NCBI GenBank assembly: GCA_021736505.1
Contig: JAIPFU010000080.1
Span: forward strand, 1-7,822
DNA from: Spirochaetia bacterium
GTDB lineage: Bacteria > Spirochaetota > Spirochaetia > PWKH01
Length of the DNA: 7,822 nt
Direction: 5' to 3'
Position 1 is the first letter of the stretch. Each line of letters begins with the position of its first letter. The notes beneath the pieces are model-generated. The model was not told the origin of the DNA and ran no database searches. It worked only from the letters and a program-made list of their open reading frames with translations. Shown in pieces: positions 1 to 6,266 of the stretch. The position numbers and the translations under genes were made by a program.

Positions 1-1244
1 ACTCCTGGATCCTGAACATCATCAATATGAACAACCTGATTCTTTCGAAAAAAAGCTGCATAGGCTTGGGCTGTTGCTGCTTCATGATAGGATTCGGATA
101 AACCTGAAGCATCCTCCTTTGTTCTGCCAATACCTGCAGTAACAAGGAGGTTTTCTCTACGCTTAACGACTGCTAAAAGTCTTTCGGATAATTCGATGGA
201 AGCATTTTTGTTCTGCTTCTTCGCTCCACCCAAGGCAAGGCATATTCCAATTTTATACCGTCCAATAGGAAGCAGGAAAAAACAATTTTCTCCTGCTTCA
301 TGCAGGAGGAGGGGTTCAATATCATGGAATAAAATATCAAAAAGTTCCAGTGAATTTTCTTGTGAGGCTGTATACCGACATTCAAGAAGTACACAGGTAT
401 TAATTCGCGTGCTGTACTCAAGTATATTTAATAATTCAAAAAGTTCGTTATTATTTTTTCGATAAAACCGTACCAAATTTGCTAATTCACCCTTAATAAA
501 GGGAACTGTCTTATCAATCCTGGTTTGCAGCTCTCGAATATCAGCTAAAATTCCAGCTCCAGCCAATAATGAGCTGAATAAGGATGCCGTATAATAGATC
601 CACCATAGTTTAACAAGTACTCCAAAAATAATACTCAGCCCTAATATGAGACTGCCCAATCCGAACATCAGAAACTTTTTTCGCATTGCATTGTATTTCT
701 TTCTGGTTTTTATCTCCTTATACATCAGCAGAAAGCTACTGGCAGCAACCTGCATTCCTCCTAAAACATAAACTCCGATAGTCACTTCCCTGGCAAACAA
801 AGGGGGAAGGCTGGCAGGAAGCAGCGGTTCATAAGCAGGAAGGCCTAACACGGTAAATGCAATGAAGGACTCCTGTGCACTGCTGTTGAATAATCCGTAG
901 ACAATGCCTAATACTATCCCGACAGCTATGAATGAAATGGTCATATTCCGCTTTACTGGCATAACAAAACTGAAATTTGCAATTACCAGACAAGGAATAG
1001 AGATTGACATCATGATAAAAGATCGAATGGTATTTATATACATAGGTGTCGGGTAGGGACCTAAAAAAAGCTGAACCGGCCGGAGAAGCACAAAAAGGCC
1101 GAAAGAAAACAGATATATTACAAAAAAACGACTCGCTTTTGTCGTAAGGGATTGTGAAAATAAAAAATAGGCGGCAAATACCAGAAATATAATTCCTGAA
1201 AATATTGGAATGATAATATCACCGAGAATATTCATTATATTCAT
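1..1244 (-). CDS. Membrane-anchored transcriptional regulator, 7TM plus GGDEF-like domain (3'-partial)
   Basis: An uninterrupted frame of 414 codons runs off the left edge, so the C-terminus is missing. ATG at 1244 is chosen over ATG at 1235 because a GGGGCGG stretch lies just upstream of the first. Residues 1-235 contain about seven hydrophobic helices (roughly 9-30, 39-58, 72-94, 101-119, 154-175, 191-211, 213-235), consistent with a membrane sensor whose C-terminus is cytoplasmic. Residues about 278-410 resemble the degenerate GGDEF-like domain found in PucR/CdaR and YesN/AraC-type regulators: a VTAGIGR strand, then SGLSESYHEAATAQAYAAF and VVHIDDV. No intact GGDEF catalytic motif is seen, so cyclase activity is not expected. 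In such families an HTH domain (AraC or PucR type) follows; here it would lie off the window. The gene starts 55 nt after the uxaA stop on the same strand, so co-transcription is possible, but a link to uronate metabolism is unproven. Fold assignment is moderately sure; ligand and target are unknown. Confidence 0.65.
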   Translation of the reverse strand, partial: MNIMNILGDIIIPIFSGIIFLVFAAYFLFSQSLTTKASRFFVIYLFSFGLFVLLRPVQLFLGPYPTPMYINTIRSFIMMSISIPCLVIANFSFVMPVKRNMTISFIAVGIVLGIVYGLFNSSAQESFIAFTVLGLPAYEPLLPASLPPLFAREVTIGVYVLGGMQVAASSFLLMYKEIKTRKKYNAMRKKFLMFGLGSLILGLSIIFGVLVKLWWIYYTASLFSSLLAGAGILADIRELQTRIDKTVPFIKGELANLVRFYRKNNNELFELLNILEYSTRINTCVLLECRYTASQENSLELFDILFHDIEPLLLHEAGENCFFLLPIGRYKIGICLALGGAKKQNKNASIELSERLLAVVKRRENLLVTAGIGRTKEDASGLSESYHEAATAQAYAAFFRKNQVVHIDDVQDPG

Positions 1245-1299
1245 GTGCCGCCCCTTTTCTCAGCAGACTCCAAAACAAAAGAAGTCTAGCTCATATACA

Positions 1300-2832
1300 T
1301 TACAGCGTAATGCCGGTCTTGAAAATAGCAATATTTCGATATGATCTCTTTTCCGAAACCGAGTGTTTCCCCTCAACTATGGTGATAATCAGTTTCAGAA
1401 ACTCACCGGCAGCTTCATCCATAGTCATCTCACCTTTTGCCAGGACCCCTGCATCAAAATCAATCCATTTCGGTTTCCTTTCAGCCAGTTCTGTTCGTGA
1501 AGATATTTTTATCACAGGAATAAATCCCCCGAGGGGAGTCCCCCTTCCGGTGGAGAAAAGCACAATGTGACAGCCGCTGAGCCCTAAAGCCGTGGTGGCC
1601 ACAATATCATTTCCTGGAGAATCGAGCAGGTTCAGTCCGCGCTTTGATATACACTCTCCCATAGCTAGAACATCTTTTACCGGGCTGTTTCCCGCTTTTT
1701 TCGTACAGCCGAGAGATTTATCCTCCAAAGTCGTTATTCCCCCAGCCCTGTTGCCCGGTGAAGGGTTTTCATACACCGGTTGATTGTGAGCGGTAAAATA
1801 CGTTTTGAAATCATTAATCAGCTTTACTGTTTTATCAAATACCTGTTTGTCTGCTGACTGCTTCATCAGGATATGCTCAGCTCCGAACATCTCAGGAACT
1901 TCCGTTAATACGGCAGAAGCACCCCGTGAAATCAAGGAGTCCGAAATTTTACCAATCAGAGGATTCGCTGTAATCCCTGAAAAAGCATCAGACCCACCGC
2001 ATTCAAGGCCTATATTAAGTTCTCCAATATTCACCGGCTCCCTTTGATCACCGCACATTCTCTCATAAAGCTTTTTAAGAAGCTCAATCCCCCTTTCTAC
2101 CTCGTCATCAACATCCTGTGCTGCCATGAAAAAAACCCTTTCTTCATCATATACACCCAGGGTCTGCTTGAATTCATCAATCTGGTTGTTCTCGCAGCCC
2201 AAGCCAAGGACAAGCACTCCGCCGGCATTAGGGTGTTTTGCCATCCCCTGCAGCACTGTACGAGTTCTCACATGGTCATCCCCCAATTGCGAGCAGCCAT
2301 AGGGATGGGGAAATGTGAATACACCATCAAAAGCCGTATCTTCGCACGCATCATTAAAACCGAGAACTTCCTTGAAACGCTGAATAATTTCTTCGGCAAT
2401 TCCATTTACACAGCCCACTGTCGGGATAAGCCACAATTCATTTCGTATACCGATTTTTCCGCTCTTCCGTTTGTACGCTTGGATCGTTTCAGGGCATGTA
2501 ATTCCGCAGCTTAGCTGCTTTTTTTCGGGCTGATACTGATACTTGCCGCTGCCGGACAGGAGTGTTTTCAGATTATGGCTATGCACGTGATTCCCTGCAT
2601 ATATCGGACTGACAGCCTGTCCTATTGGTGATCCGTATTTTATTACCACTGCTTCAGCTGCAATATCCCGAAGGGCAATTTTATGTCCCGCCGGGATATC
2701 ATCCCGCAGCAATAAAGCTTCTCCTCCTGGAACTGCTATACGAGTTCCGGCTGAAAGATCATGCAAGGCAACTGCAACAGTATCCATTTTGTCCAAGAGT
2801 AATACATCCGATGAACGCCCGTTTTTATTCAT
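1300..2832 (-). CDS. uxaA: Altronate dehydratase UxaA
   Basis: Dehydrates D-altronate to 2-keto-3-deoxy-D-gluconate in the cytoplasm (EC 4.2.1.7), the third step of galacturonate breakdown. The 510-residue product is close to the roughly 495 residues of the E. coli enzyme and resembles it from remembered sequence along its whole length. The N-terminal SAF-type domain (about 17-90) ends in HVHSHN (82-87), histidines expected to bind the catalytic divalent metal. The main UxaA/GarD dehydratase domain follows, with GIRNELWLIPTVGCVNG (128-144), HPYGCSQLGDDH (176-187), GLGCENNQ (210-217), GLECGGSDAFSGITANP (275-291), EVPEMFGAE (311-319), LDSPGND (403-409) and FSTGRGTPLGG (426-436); the C-terminus IAIFKTGITL matches the family end. 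ATG 2832 gives the expected lead before the DTVAVAL motif. The ribosome-binding region is a triplicated GAAAGAG repeat rather than one clear SD. It is the last uxa gene, 187 nt after uxaB. GarD (galactarate dehydratase) is the main alternative; context favours UxaA. Confidence 0.96.
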   Translation of the reverse strand: MNKNGRSSDVLLLDKMDTVAVALHDLSAGTRIAVPGGEALLLRDDIPAGHKIALRDIAAEAVVIKYGSPIGQAVSPIYAGNHVHSHNLKTLLSGSGKYQYQPEKKQLSCGITCPETIQAYKRKSGKIGIRNELWLIPTVGCVNGIAEEIIQRFKEVLGFNDACEDTAFDGVFTFPHPYGCSQLGDDHVRTRTVLQGMAKHPNAGGVLVLGLGCENNQIDEFKQTLGVYDEERVFFMAAQDVDDEVERGIELLKKLYERMCGDQREPVNIGELNIGLECGGSDAFSGITANPLIGKISDSLISRGASAVLTEVPEMFGAEHILMKQSADKQVFDKTVKLINDFKTYFTAHNQPVYENPSPGNRAGGITTLEDKSLGCTKKAGNSPVKDVLAMGECISKRGLNLLDSPGNDIVATTALGLSGCHIVLFSTGRGTPLGGFIPVIKISSRTELAERKPKWIDFDAGVLAKGEMTMDEAAGEFLKLIITIVEGKHSVSEKRSYRNIAIFKTGITL

Positions 2833-2838
2833 TATTCG

Positions 2839-2859
2839 CTCTTTCCTCTTTCCTCTTTC
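2839..2859 (-). repeat. Three tandem copies of a 7-nt unit forming the uxaA ribosome-binding region
   Basis: On the plus strand CTCTTTC occurs three times in a row (2839-2845, 2846-2852, 2853-2859), so the uxaA mRNA reads GAAAGAG three times ending 6 nt before the ATG. The SD-like GAGG and AGAG elements for uxaA lie inside these copies. A gain or loss of one unit would therefore change the number and spacing of SD-like sites. Confidence 0.85.
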
Positions 2860-2893
2860 ATCTTCGCTTTTCGTTATTTATTTTTGCTTTTTA

Positions 2894-2930
2894 CACTTTG
2901 CTCTTTGTTTTTCACGCTTTGCTCTTTCCA
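2894..2930. repeat. Degenerate 21-nt direct repeat in the uxaB-uxaA spacer
   Basis: CTTTGCTCTTT occurs at 2896-2906 and again at 2917-2927, 21 nt apart, each preceded by CAC or CACG. Related CTCTTT and CTTTT words continue on both sides (about 2833-2940), so most of the 187-nt spacer is low-complexity pyrimidine-rich DNA on the plus strand and purine-rich in the mRNA. No gene is supported in 2833-3019. Confidence 0.7.
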
Positions 2931-2983
2931 GTCTCTTTGTTTTTTCTTCTCAATTTCCTGCTAACAGCTCTTTAATATGCAAT

Positions 2984-2997
2984 CACAAAGTTTTGTG
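2984..2997. promoter_or_regulatory. Short perfect inverted repeat between uxaB and uxaA
   Basis: CACAAA and TTTGTG are perfect 6-bp arms separated by 2 nt, 22 nt beyond the uxaB stop codon. The 2-nt centre is too short for an RNA hairpin loop, so a DNA-binding site is more plausible than a terminator. It does not resemble the palindrome at the uxaC promoter, so if real it would bind a different regulator. It may also be chance in A/T-rich DNA. Confidence 0.3.
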
Positions 2998-3019
2998 CCA
3001 GCATAGACTGTCTCAAGTC

Positions 3020-4561
3020 TTAAGTGTTTTTCAGTACATCATGCAGACGCTCCCGCATGCCTTCAGTTTCAATGGCAAGGACATGTTCCGCCGTAATTGT
3101 TTCCAATTCAGGAATGCTGCTGAGATCCTTTCCCCAGTGATCTGATAAACAGAGAACGGCATGGGCAATATCCAGGGCATCTTCAAAAGTCTTCACCTCT
3201 TTACTCCAAAGGGTGTCAAATAATTCAAGAAACTCCGGATTGTCCTTTGTTTCGTAGGCTGTTCCTTTCCGCATTCCCTTGTAAAAACAGATAAGTCCGG
3301 CAAGAGAAAAACTCATCAATGGAGGGACATGCCCTGTTTTGTCAAAATATTCCAGAAACTGCGGTAAAAGCCGAGTCTTGAATTTTGTCATGGAATTCAA
3401 GGATATTGATAAAAGCTGATGATTGATGAAGGGATTTCTGAATCGGTCGAGAACGCTGGAAGCAAATTCCTGGGCATAATCAATTGGCAATCCTAAGTTG
3501 GGAATAATTTCATCATCTATCAATCGAGAGAGAAACTGCTTAAGATCCTGCTCTTCCAAGGCTTCCTTCACCAAGTCTATGCCCGAAAGAAATGCAACAG
3601 GAACCAAGGCTGTATGTGAAGCATTTAAAATGCCGACTTTTCTCGTCTTGTAGGGTTTCAAATCATCCACTATTCGTATATTGAGACCGCTGCCGGCTAT
3701 TTTCAACTCTTCTCCCACAAATTCTGGCCCCTCAATGACGAACAAATGAAAAAACTCACCAGTGGTTATAAAATCATCACGATATCCAAGGTCCTGCTGT
3801 ATTGGGAGCGCCTCTTCCCTGGGATGTCCTGTAACAATCCTGTCCACCAGAGTTGAGCAGAACGTATTGGCTTCTTCAATCCAGCCTTTAAATTCTTCAC
3901 CCAGTTCCCAGAGATCAGCATACTTATTCACCATACCTTTTAAGGCTTCCCCGTTGTAATCTATCAATTCACAGGGCAGCAGAATGAAGCCGGCATCAGC
4001 AGACCCATCCATACATAAAAAGCGCTCATGTAACAATCTGGTCAGTTTACCCGGAAAACTTGAAGGCGGGGCATCAGTGTAAGCATCTGACGAATCAAAT
4101 GCGATTCCAGCCTCGGTGGTATTTGAAAAGATAAAGCGGAAATCAGGATTGTGAGCAAGTTCCAGAAACAGGGGGAACTCCTTATATACTGAAATCTCAC
4201 GATTCACCGATGAAATAATCCGCTTCTGATTCTGAAGCGTCCCGGTTTCATCATAACCACGGATTATAGCAGTATACAGGCCATCCTGGGTGTCCAGGCT
4301 TGGAGGAGTTTCTGTATCTATTGGTCGGACAACTGCAACTCCTGCATCCAGTCCCTTTTTTTCATTGAGAATATCCACTTGCCAATCAACAAAACAGCGG
4401 AGAAAATTGCCTTCACCAAATTGTATGATCTTTTCAGGATGGAGGGGATACGGAAAATTATCTCTATTCAATTTTTTTAGGTTTTCCAGGCTTTTCGGGT
4501 TTTTAAAGCCCTTCAGATCTTTCTGCTTTTTTGAATTACTCTGATTATGCTGCTGTTTCAT
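3020..4561 (-). CDS. uxaB: Tagaturonate reductase (altronate oxidoreductase) UxaB
   Basis: Reduces D-tagaturonate to D-altronate with NADH (EC 1.1.1.58) in the cytoplasm; a member of the polyol-specific long-chain mannitol dehydrogenase family. Numbered from ATG 4561 (513 residues), the Rossmann nucleotide loop is FGEGNFLR (48-55). Family blocks follow: TQDGLYT (91-97), SVNREISVY (118-126), SNTTEAG (146-152), CELIDYNG (197-204) and DRIVTG (240-245). The catalytic signature Lys-x4-Asn-x2-His is intact as K308, N313 and H316. E. coli UxaB has about 483 residues and begins almost directly at the motif matching KKLNRDNFP; this protein carries about 28 extra N-terminal residues, Lys/Asn-rich and built on a three-residue repeat. 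ATG 4561 has AGGAG (4571-4575) 9 nt upstream. TTG 4564 in the same frame has a 6-nt spacing and cannot be excluded, and TTG 4471 would give a family-length protein but lacks a good SD. Second gene of the operon, 74 nt after uxaC. Function is very sure, the exact start less so. Confidence 0.96.
   Translation of the reverse strand: MKQQHNQSNSKKQKDLKGFKNPKSLENLKKLNRDNFPYPLHPEKIIQFGEGNFLRCFVDWQVDILNEKKGLDAGVAVVRPIDTETPPSLDTQDGLYTAIIRGYDETGTLQNQKRIISSVNREISVYKEFPLFLELAHNPDFRFIFSNTTEAGIAFDSSDAYTDAPPSSFPGKLTRLLHERFLCMDGSADAGFILLPCELIDYNGEALKGMVNKYADLWELGEEFKGWIEEANTFCSTLVDRIVTGHPREEALPIQQDLGYRDDFITTGEFFHLFVIEGPEFVGEELKIAGSGLNIRIVDDLKPYKTRKVGILNASHTALVPVAFLSGIDLVKEALEEQDLKQFLSRLIDDEIIPNLGLPIDYAQEFASSVLDRFRNPFINHQLLSISLNSMTKFKTRLLPQFLEYFDKTGHVPPLMSFSLAGLICFYKGMRKGTAYETKDNPEFLELFDTLWSKEVKTFEDALDIAHAVLCLSDHWGKDLSSIPELETITAEHVLAIETEGMRERLHDVLKNT
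4469..4531 (-). repeat. In-frame 9-nt repeat coding a K-x-L tripeptide array at the UxaB N-terminus
   Basis: Residues 11-31 of UxaB read as seven consecutive triplets: KKQ, KDL, KGF, KNP, KSL, ENL, KKL. The codons are correspondingly periodic (AAA/AAG in the first position of nearly every triplet, CTG/CTA/TTG or a near relative in the third). This is a degenerate 9-nt tandem repeat lying just ahead of the conserved enzyme body, in the segment that E. coli UxaB lacks. Confidence 0.7.
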
Positions 4562-4576
4562 CAATCTGCTCTCCTC

Positions 4577-4611
4577 TTCTCTTATGCTTCTTCTCTTATG
4601 CTTCTTCTCTT
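4577..4611 (-). repeat. 2.5 copies of a 14-nt tandem repeat in the uxaB leader
   Basis: TTCTCTTATGCTTC on the plus strand is present exactly twice (4577-4590 and 4591-4604), followed by a half copy to 4611. In the mRNA this is a purine-rich GAAGCATAAGAGAA array that ends one nucleotide before the AGGAG Shine-Dalgarno sequence of uxaB. It fills half of the 74-nt uxaC-uxaB spacer. Confidence 0.88.
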
Positions 4612-4635
4612 CGAAATTCTTTTGTTTTCTAGAAC

Positions 4636-6048
4636 TTAAGCTTCTTTATTCGGAATTTGAAAATAATTAACAGCGTTCCTATAGCTTATATCCCTGACAA
4701 TATTCCCAAGAAGGTCATAATCCCTGGGAACCTCTCCAGCTTCGACCCAAGTACCAATGAGATTGCACAGTATTCTTCTAAAATATTCATGCCTAGGATA
4801 TGACAGAAAACTTCGGCTGTCAGTCAGCATTCCGACAAATCGTGACAGCAAGCCTAAATTAGCTAAAACCCGCATGTGTGTTTCCATTCCGTCCCGTTGG
4901 TCATTAAACCACCATGCTGAGCCGAACTGTATCTTTCCAGGAATACCATCGGTCTGGAAACAGCCTATCAAGGCGGCCAAGACTTCATTATCCCGGGGAT
5001 TCAAGCAGTACAAAATAGTTTTCGGCAGCCTATCATGCTGATCCATTGTATCCAGCAATTTCCCTAAGGGATAAGCTATTGGCGTATCCTGAATTGCATC
5101 AAAACCAGTATTCGGGCCGAGCTTTTTAAGCATACTGCTGTTCACACTCCGGAATGCCCCGATATGAAGCTGCATAACCCAGCCTCTTTCTGCATACTGC
5201 TGTCCCAGCCAAACCAGCAGATATGTTTTATAAGCTTCAATTTCAGCATCTGTCAATTTTTTTCCAGCAGCTGCATGAGAAAATGCATCGGCTGCCTCAG
5301 ATTCATGAGCCTCCCGATAGACTACTGTATCCAGAGCATGATCACTTACCCTGCATCCTAGCGCATGAAAAGCATCTATACGCTCTTTCAAAGCTTCCAA
5401 GAAGTCAGCAAAGCTTCCTATTTCCCGACCACAGCGTGCTGAAAGCCGTTTCACCCATTCACCGAAACTTTGTTTCTCAATATTTAGACCCGGATCAGGT
5501 CTGAAGGCCGGCACTACCGTCACATGAAAGGTATCATCATTGGCAAGCTTTTCATGCCATTGCAGAGAATCTGCAGGATCATCAGTCGTACAGATATGAC
5601 TTACTCTGCTGGCACTGATAAGCTGCCGTGCTGAAAAATCTGGTTCTGAAATACGGATATTCATTTTTTTCCAAACCAATTCAGCGGTATCTCTGGTAAG
5701 TATCGTATCAAGATCAAAATACCTTTTCAGCTCCAGATGCGTCCAATGGTAGACGGGATTACCCACCGCACGTTCTACTGACTCCGCCCAGCGAAGAAAT
5801 TTCTGATAATCCTCAGCTTTCCCTGTTACTTCTGATTCCACAGCTCCATTGCTGCGCATTACCCTCCACTTGTAATGATCTCCACCAAGCCATAGTTCTG
5901 CAGCATTTTTATACTGGATGTCCTCAGCTATTTCCTGAACCGGCAGGTGGCAGTGAAAGTCATAAATCGGCATGTCTGATGCATGTTCATGGTACAGAAC
6001 TTCTGCTGCATCATTATTCAGCAGAAACGAATCATGTATAAAGCTCAT
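4636..6048 (-). CDS. uxaC: Uronate isomerase UxaC
   Basis: Isomerises D-galacturonate to D-tagaturonate and D-glucuronate to D-fructuronate (EC 5.3.1.12), the entry step of cytoplasmic uronate catabolism. It is an amidohydrolase-superfamily TIM barrel. Length is 470 residues, the same as the E. coli enzyme, with conserved blocks throughout. The HxH metal pair is H32 and H34 in YDFHCHLP (29-36). Other family blocks are GDHYKWRVMR (56-65), GNPVYHWTHLEL (96-107), CTTDDPADS (153-161), SDHALD (235-240), HIGAFR (295-300), ILYCLNPRDNE (345-355), the WWFNDQ block (379-384) and GMLTDSRSFLSYPRHEYFRR (406-425), where D410 and R412 are expected active-site residues. ATG 6048 is preceded by GAGGAGA (6059-6065) at a spacing of 10 nt. 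First gene of the operon, transcribed away from the ROK regulator. Its leader holds a promoter, operator candidate and a 17-unit pentamer tract. Nothing appears truncated. Confidence 0.98.
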   Translation of the reverse strand: MSFIHDSFLLNNDAAEVLYHEHASDMPIYDFHCHLPVQEIAEDIQYKNAAELWLGGDHYKWRVMRSNGAVESEVTGKAEDYQKFLRWAESVERAVGNPVYHWTHLELKRYFDLDTILTRDTAELVWKKMNIRISEPDFSARQLISASRVSHICTTDDPADSLQWHEKLANDDTFHVTVVPAFRPDPGLNIEKQSFGEWVKRLSARCGREIGSFADFLEALKERIDAFHALGCRVSDHALDTVVYREAHESEAADAFSHAAAGKKLTDAEIEAYKTYLLVWLGQQYAERGWVMQLHIGAFRSVNSSMLKKLGPNTGFDAIQDTPIAYPLGKLLDTMDQHDRLPKTILYCLNPRDNEVLAALIGCFQTDGIPGKIQFGSAWWFNDQRDGMETHMRVLANLGLLSRFVGMLTDSRSFLSYPRHEYFRRILCNLIGTWVEAGEVPRDYDLLGNIVRDISYRNAVNYFQIPNKEA

Positions 6049-6065
6049 AACTTGAAAATCTCCTC

Positions 6066-6150
6066 TCTTATCTGATCTAATCTGATCTAATCTAATCTAA
6101 TCTAATCTAATCTAATCTTATCTGATCTGATTTTATCTAATCTTATCTGA
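6066..6150 (-). repeat. Pentanucleotide tract, 17 in-phase TCTNA-type units, in the uxaC leader
   Basis: From 6066 to 6150 the plus strand divides without a gap into 17 pentamers. Units 5-10 are six identical TCTAA. The others are TCTGA, TCTTA, TCTAA or, once, TTTTA. On the uxaC mRNA the array reads TTAGA/TCAGA/TAAGA and ends exactly where the GAGGAGA Shine-Dalgarno begins (6065). It lies between the predicted promoter and the start codon, so it is transcribed as 5' untranslated leader. Confidence 0.95.
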
Positions 6151-6217
6151 TAAAAATTATGCTCACATAAAAATAGTCAGCATAACGTCTATTCTGCCTT
6201 GTTTTATGGCATTCCAT
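6143..6217 (-). CDS. Candidate 24-residue leader peptide upstream of uxaC
   Basis: An ATG at 6217 is preceded by AAGGA (6225-6229) at a spacing of 7 nt, and the frame stays open for 24 codons to a TAA at 6143-6145. The peptide begins MECHKTRQNRRYADYF and ends VSIIFIR. It matches nothing I recognise. It starts only about 10-20 nt downstream of the predicted uxaC transcription start, and its last codons run into the pentamer tract. The well-placed SD is the only positive evidence; an ORF this short can occur by chance. If translated, it could act as a regulatory leader ORF affecting uxaC. Confidence 0.25.
   Translation of the reverse strand: MECHKTRQNRRYADYFYVSIIFIR
6157..6185 (-). promoter_or_regulatory. 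7-bp inverted repeat in the uxaC leader
   Basis: TTATGCT (6157-6163) and AGCATAA (6179-6185) are perfect inverted arms with a 15-nt interval. The arms are 22 bp apart centre to centre, about two helical turns, which would suit paired DNA half-sites. In RNA it could form a weak, A/U-rich 7-bp stem. It lies downstream of the predicted uxaC start site and inside the candidate leader peptide. Confidence 0.4.
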
Positions 6218-6229
6218 TTTGAATTCCTT

Positions 6230-6258
6230 TTGTTAGTATAGTATACTTACTATATATA
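6230..6258 (+). promoter_or_regulatory. Predicted promoter for the ROK regulator gene
   Basis: On the plus strand TTGTTA (6230-6235) and TATATA (6253-6258) are separated by 17 nt; TATATT at 6255-6260 is an alternative -10. It faces and almost fully overlaps the uxaC promoter, so the two probably exclude each other and share one operator. Initiation would be near 6265, giving a leader of about 45 nt. Confidence 0.45.
6235..6247. promoter_or_regulatory. Palindromic operator candidate (AGTATA-G-TATACT)
   Basis: A perfect 6-1-6 inverted repeat, flanked by TAGTA (from 6234) and TACTA (to 6252), which are inverted with respect to each other. It covers the -10 candidates of uxaC and the -35/spacer of the ROK promoter. 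The word ACTTACTAT occurs at 6245-6253 and again at 6268-6276, 23 bp apart. This placement is expected for a repressor that controls the operon and itself. The binding protein is inferred from adjacency only. Confidence 0.5.
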
Positions 6259-6266
6259 TTCGTCAA
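6235..6266 (-). promoter_or_regulatory. Predicted sigma70-type promoter for uxaCBA
   Basis: On the minus strand the -35 is TTGACG (6261-6266). Three overlapping -10 candidates follow: TACTAT at a 17-nt spacing (6238-6243), and TATACT at 15 nt (6240-6245) or 20 nt (6235-6240). Initiation would fall near 6225-6235, giving a leader of about 180 nt that contains the inverted repeat and pentamer tract. The ambiguity among -10 elements comes from the palindromic operator that overlaps them. Confidence 0.65.

Noticed and set aside
173..421. 82-codon minus-strand ORF inside the left-edge gene
   Set aside because: It lies in another frame of the same strand. The frame used for the membrane regulator is open for the full 1244 nt and gives coherent helices and a recognisable domain.
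1265..1287. AGACT/AGTCT inverted repeat after uxaA, with the same 5-bp arms also after uxaB (3005-3020)
   Set aside because: Stems of 5 bp with low G+C and no following T-run do not make a convincing intrinsic terminator; the shared arms are probably coincidence.
1310..2514. Several plus-strand ORFs opposite uxaA
   Set aside because: These are antisense shadows of a clearly assigned conserved enzyme gene.
2832..2861. Nine-codon mini-ORF (begins MKEERGKSE) whose TAA overlaps the uxaA ATG as TAATG
   Set aside because: It could suggest translational coupling, but it consists of the 7-nt repeat itself and has no independent SD; most likely a by-product of the repeat.
2625..3145. Overlapping plus-strand reading frames with Phe/Leu/Ser-rich products opposite the uxaB-uxaA spacer
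   Set aside because: They overlap the antisense of uxaA and uxaB and owe their hydrophobic look to the CTCTTT/CTTTT repeats; no SD or family resemblance.
4562..4564. TTG as the uxaB start
   Set aside because: It is in frame directly before ATG 4561 and has acceptable SD spacing, but ATG with 9-nt spacing is preferred; the difference is one residue.
6066..6150. CRISPR array
   Set aside because: Units are 5 nt with no spacers, so this is a simple-sequence repeat; no cas genes are present.
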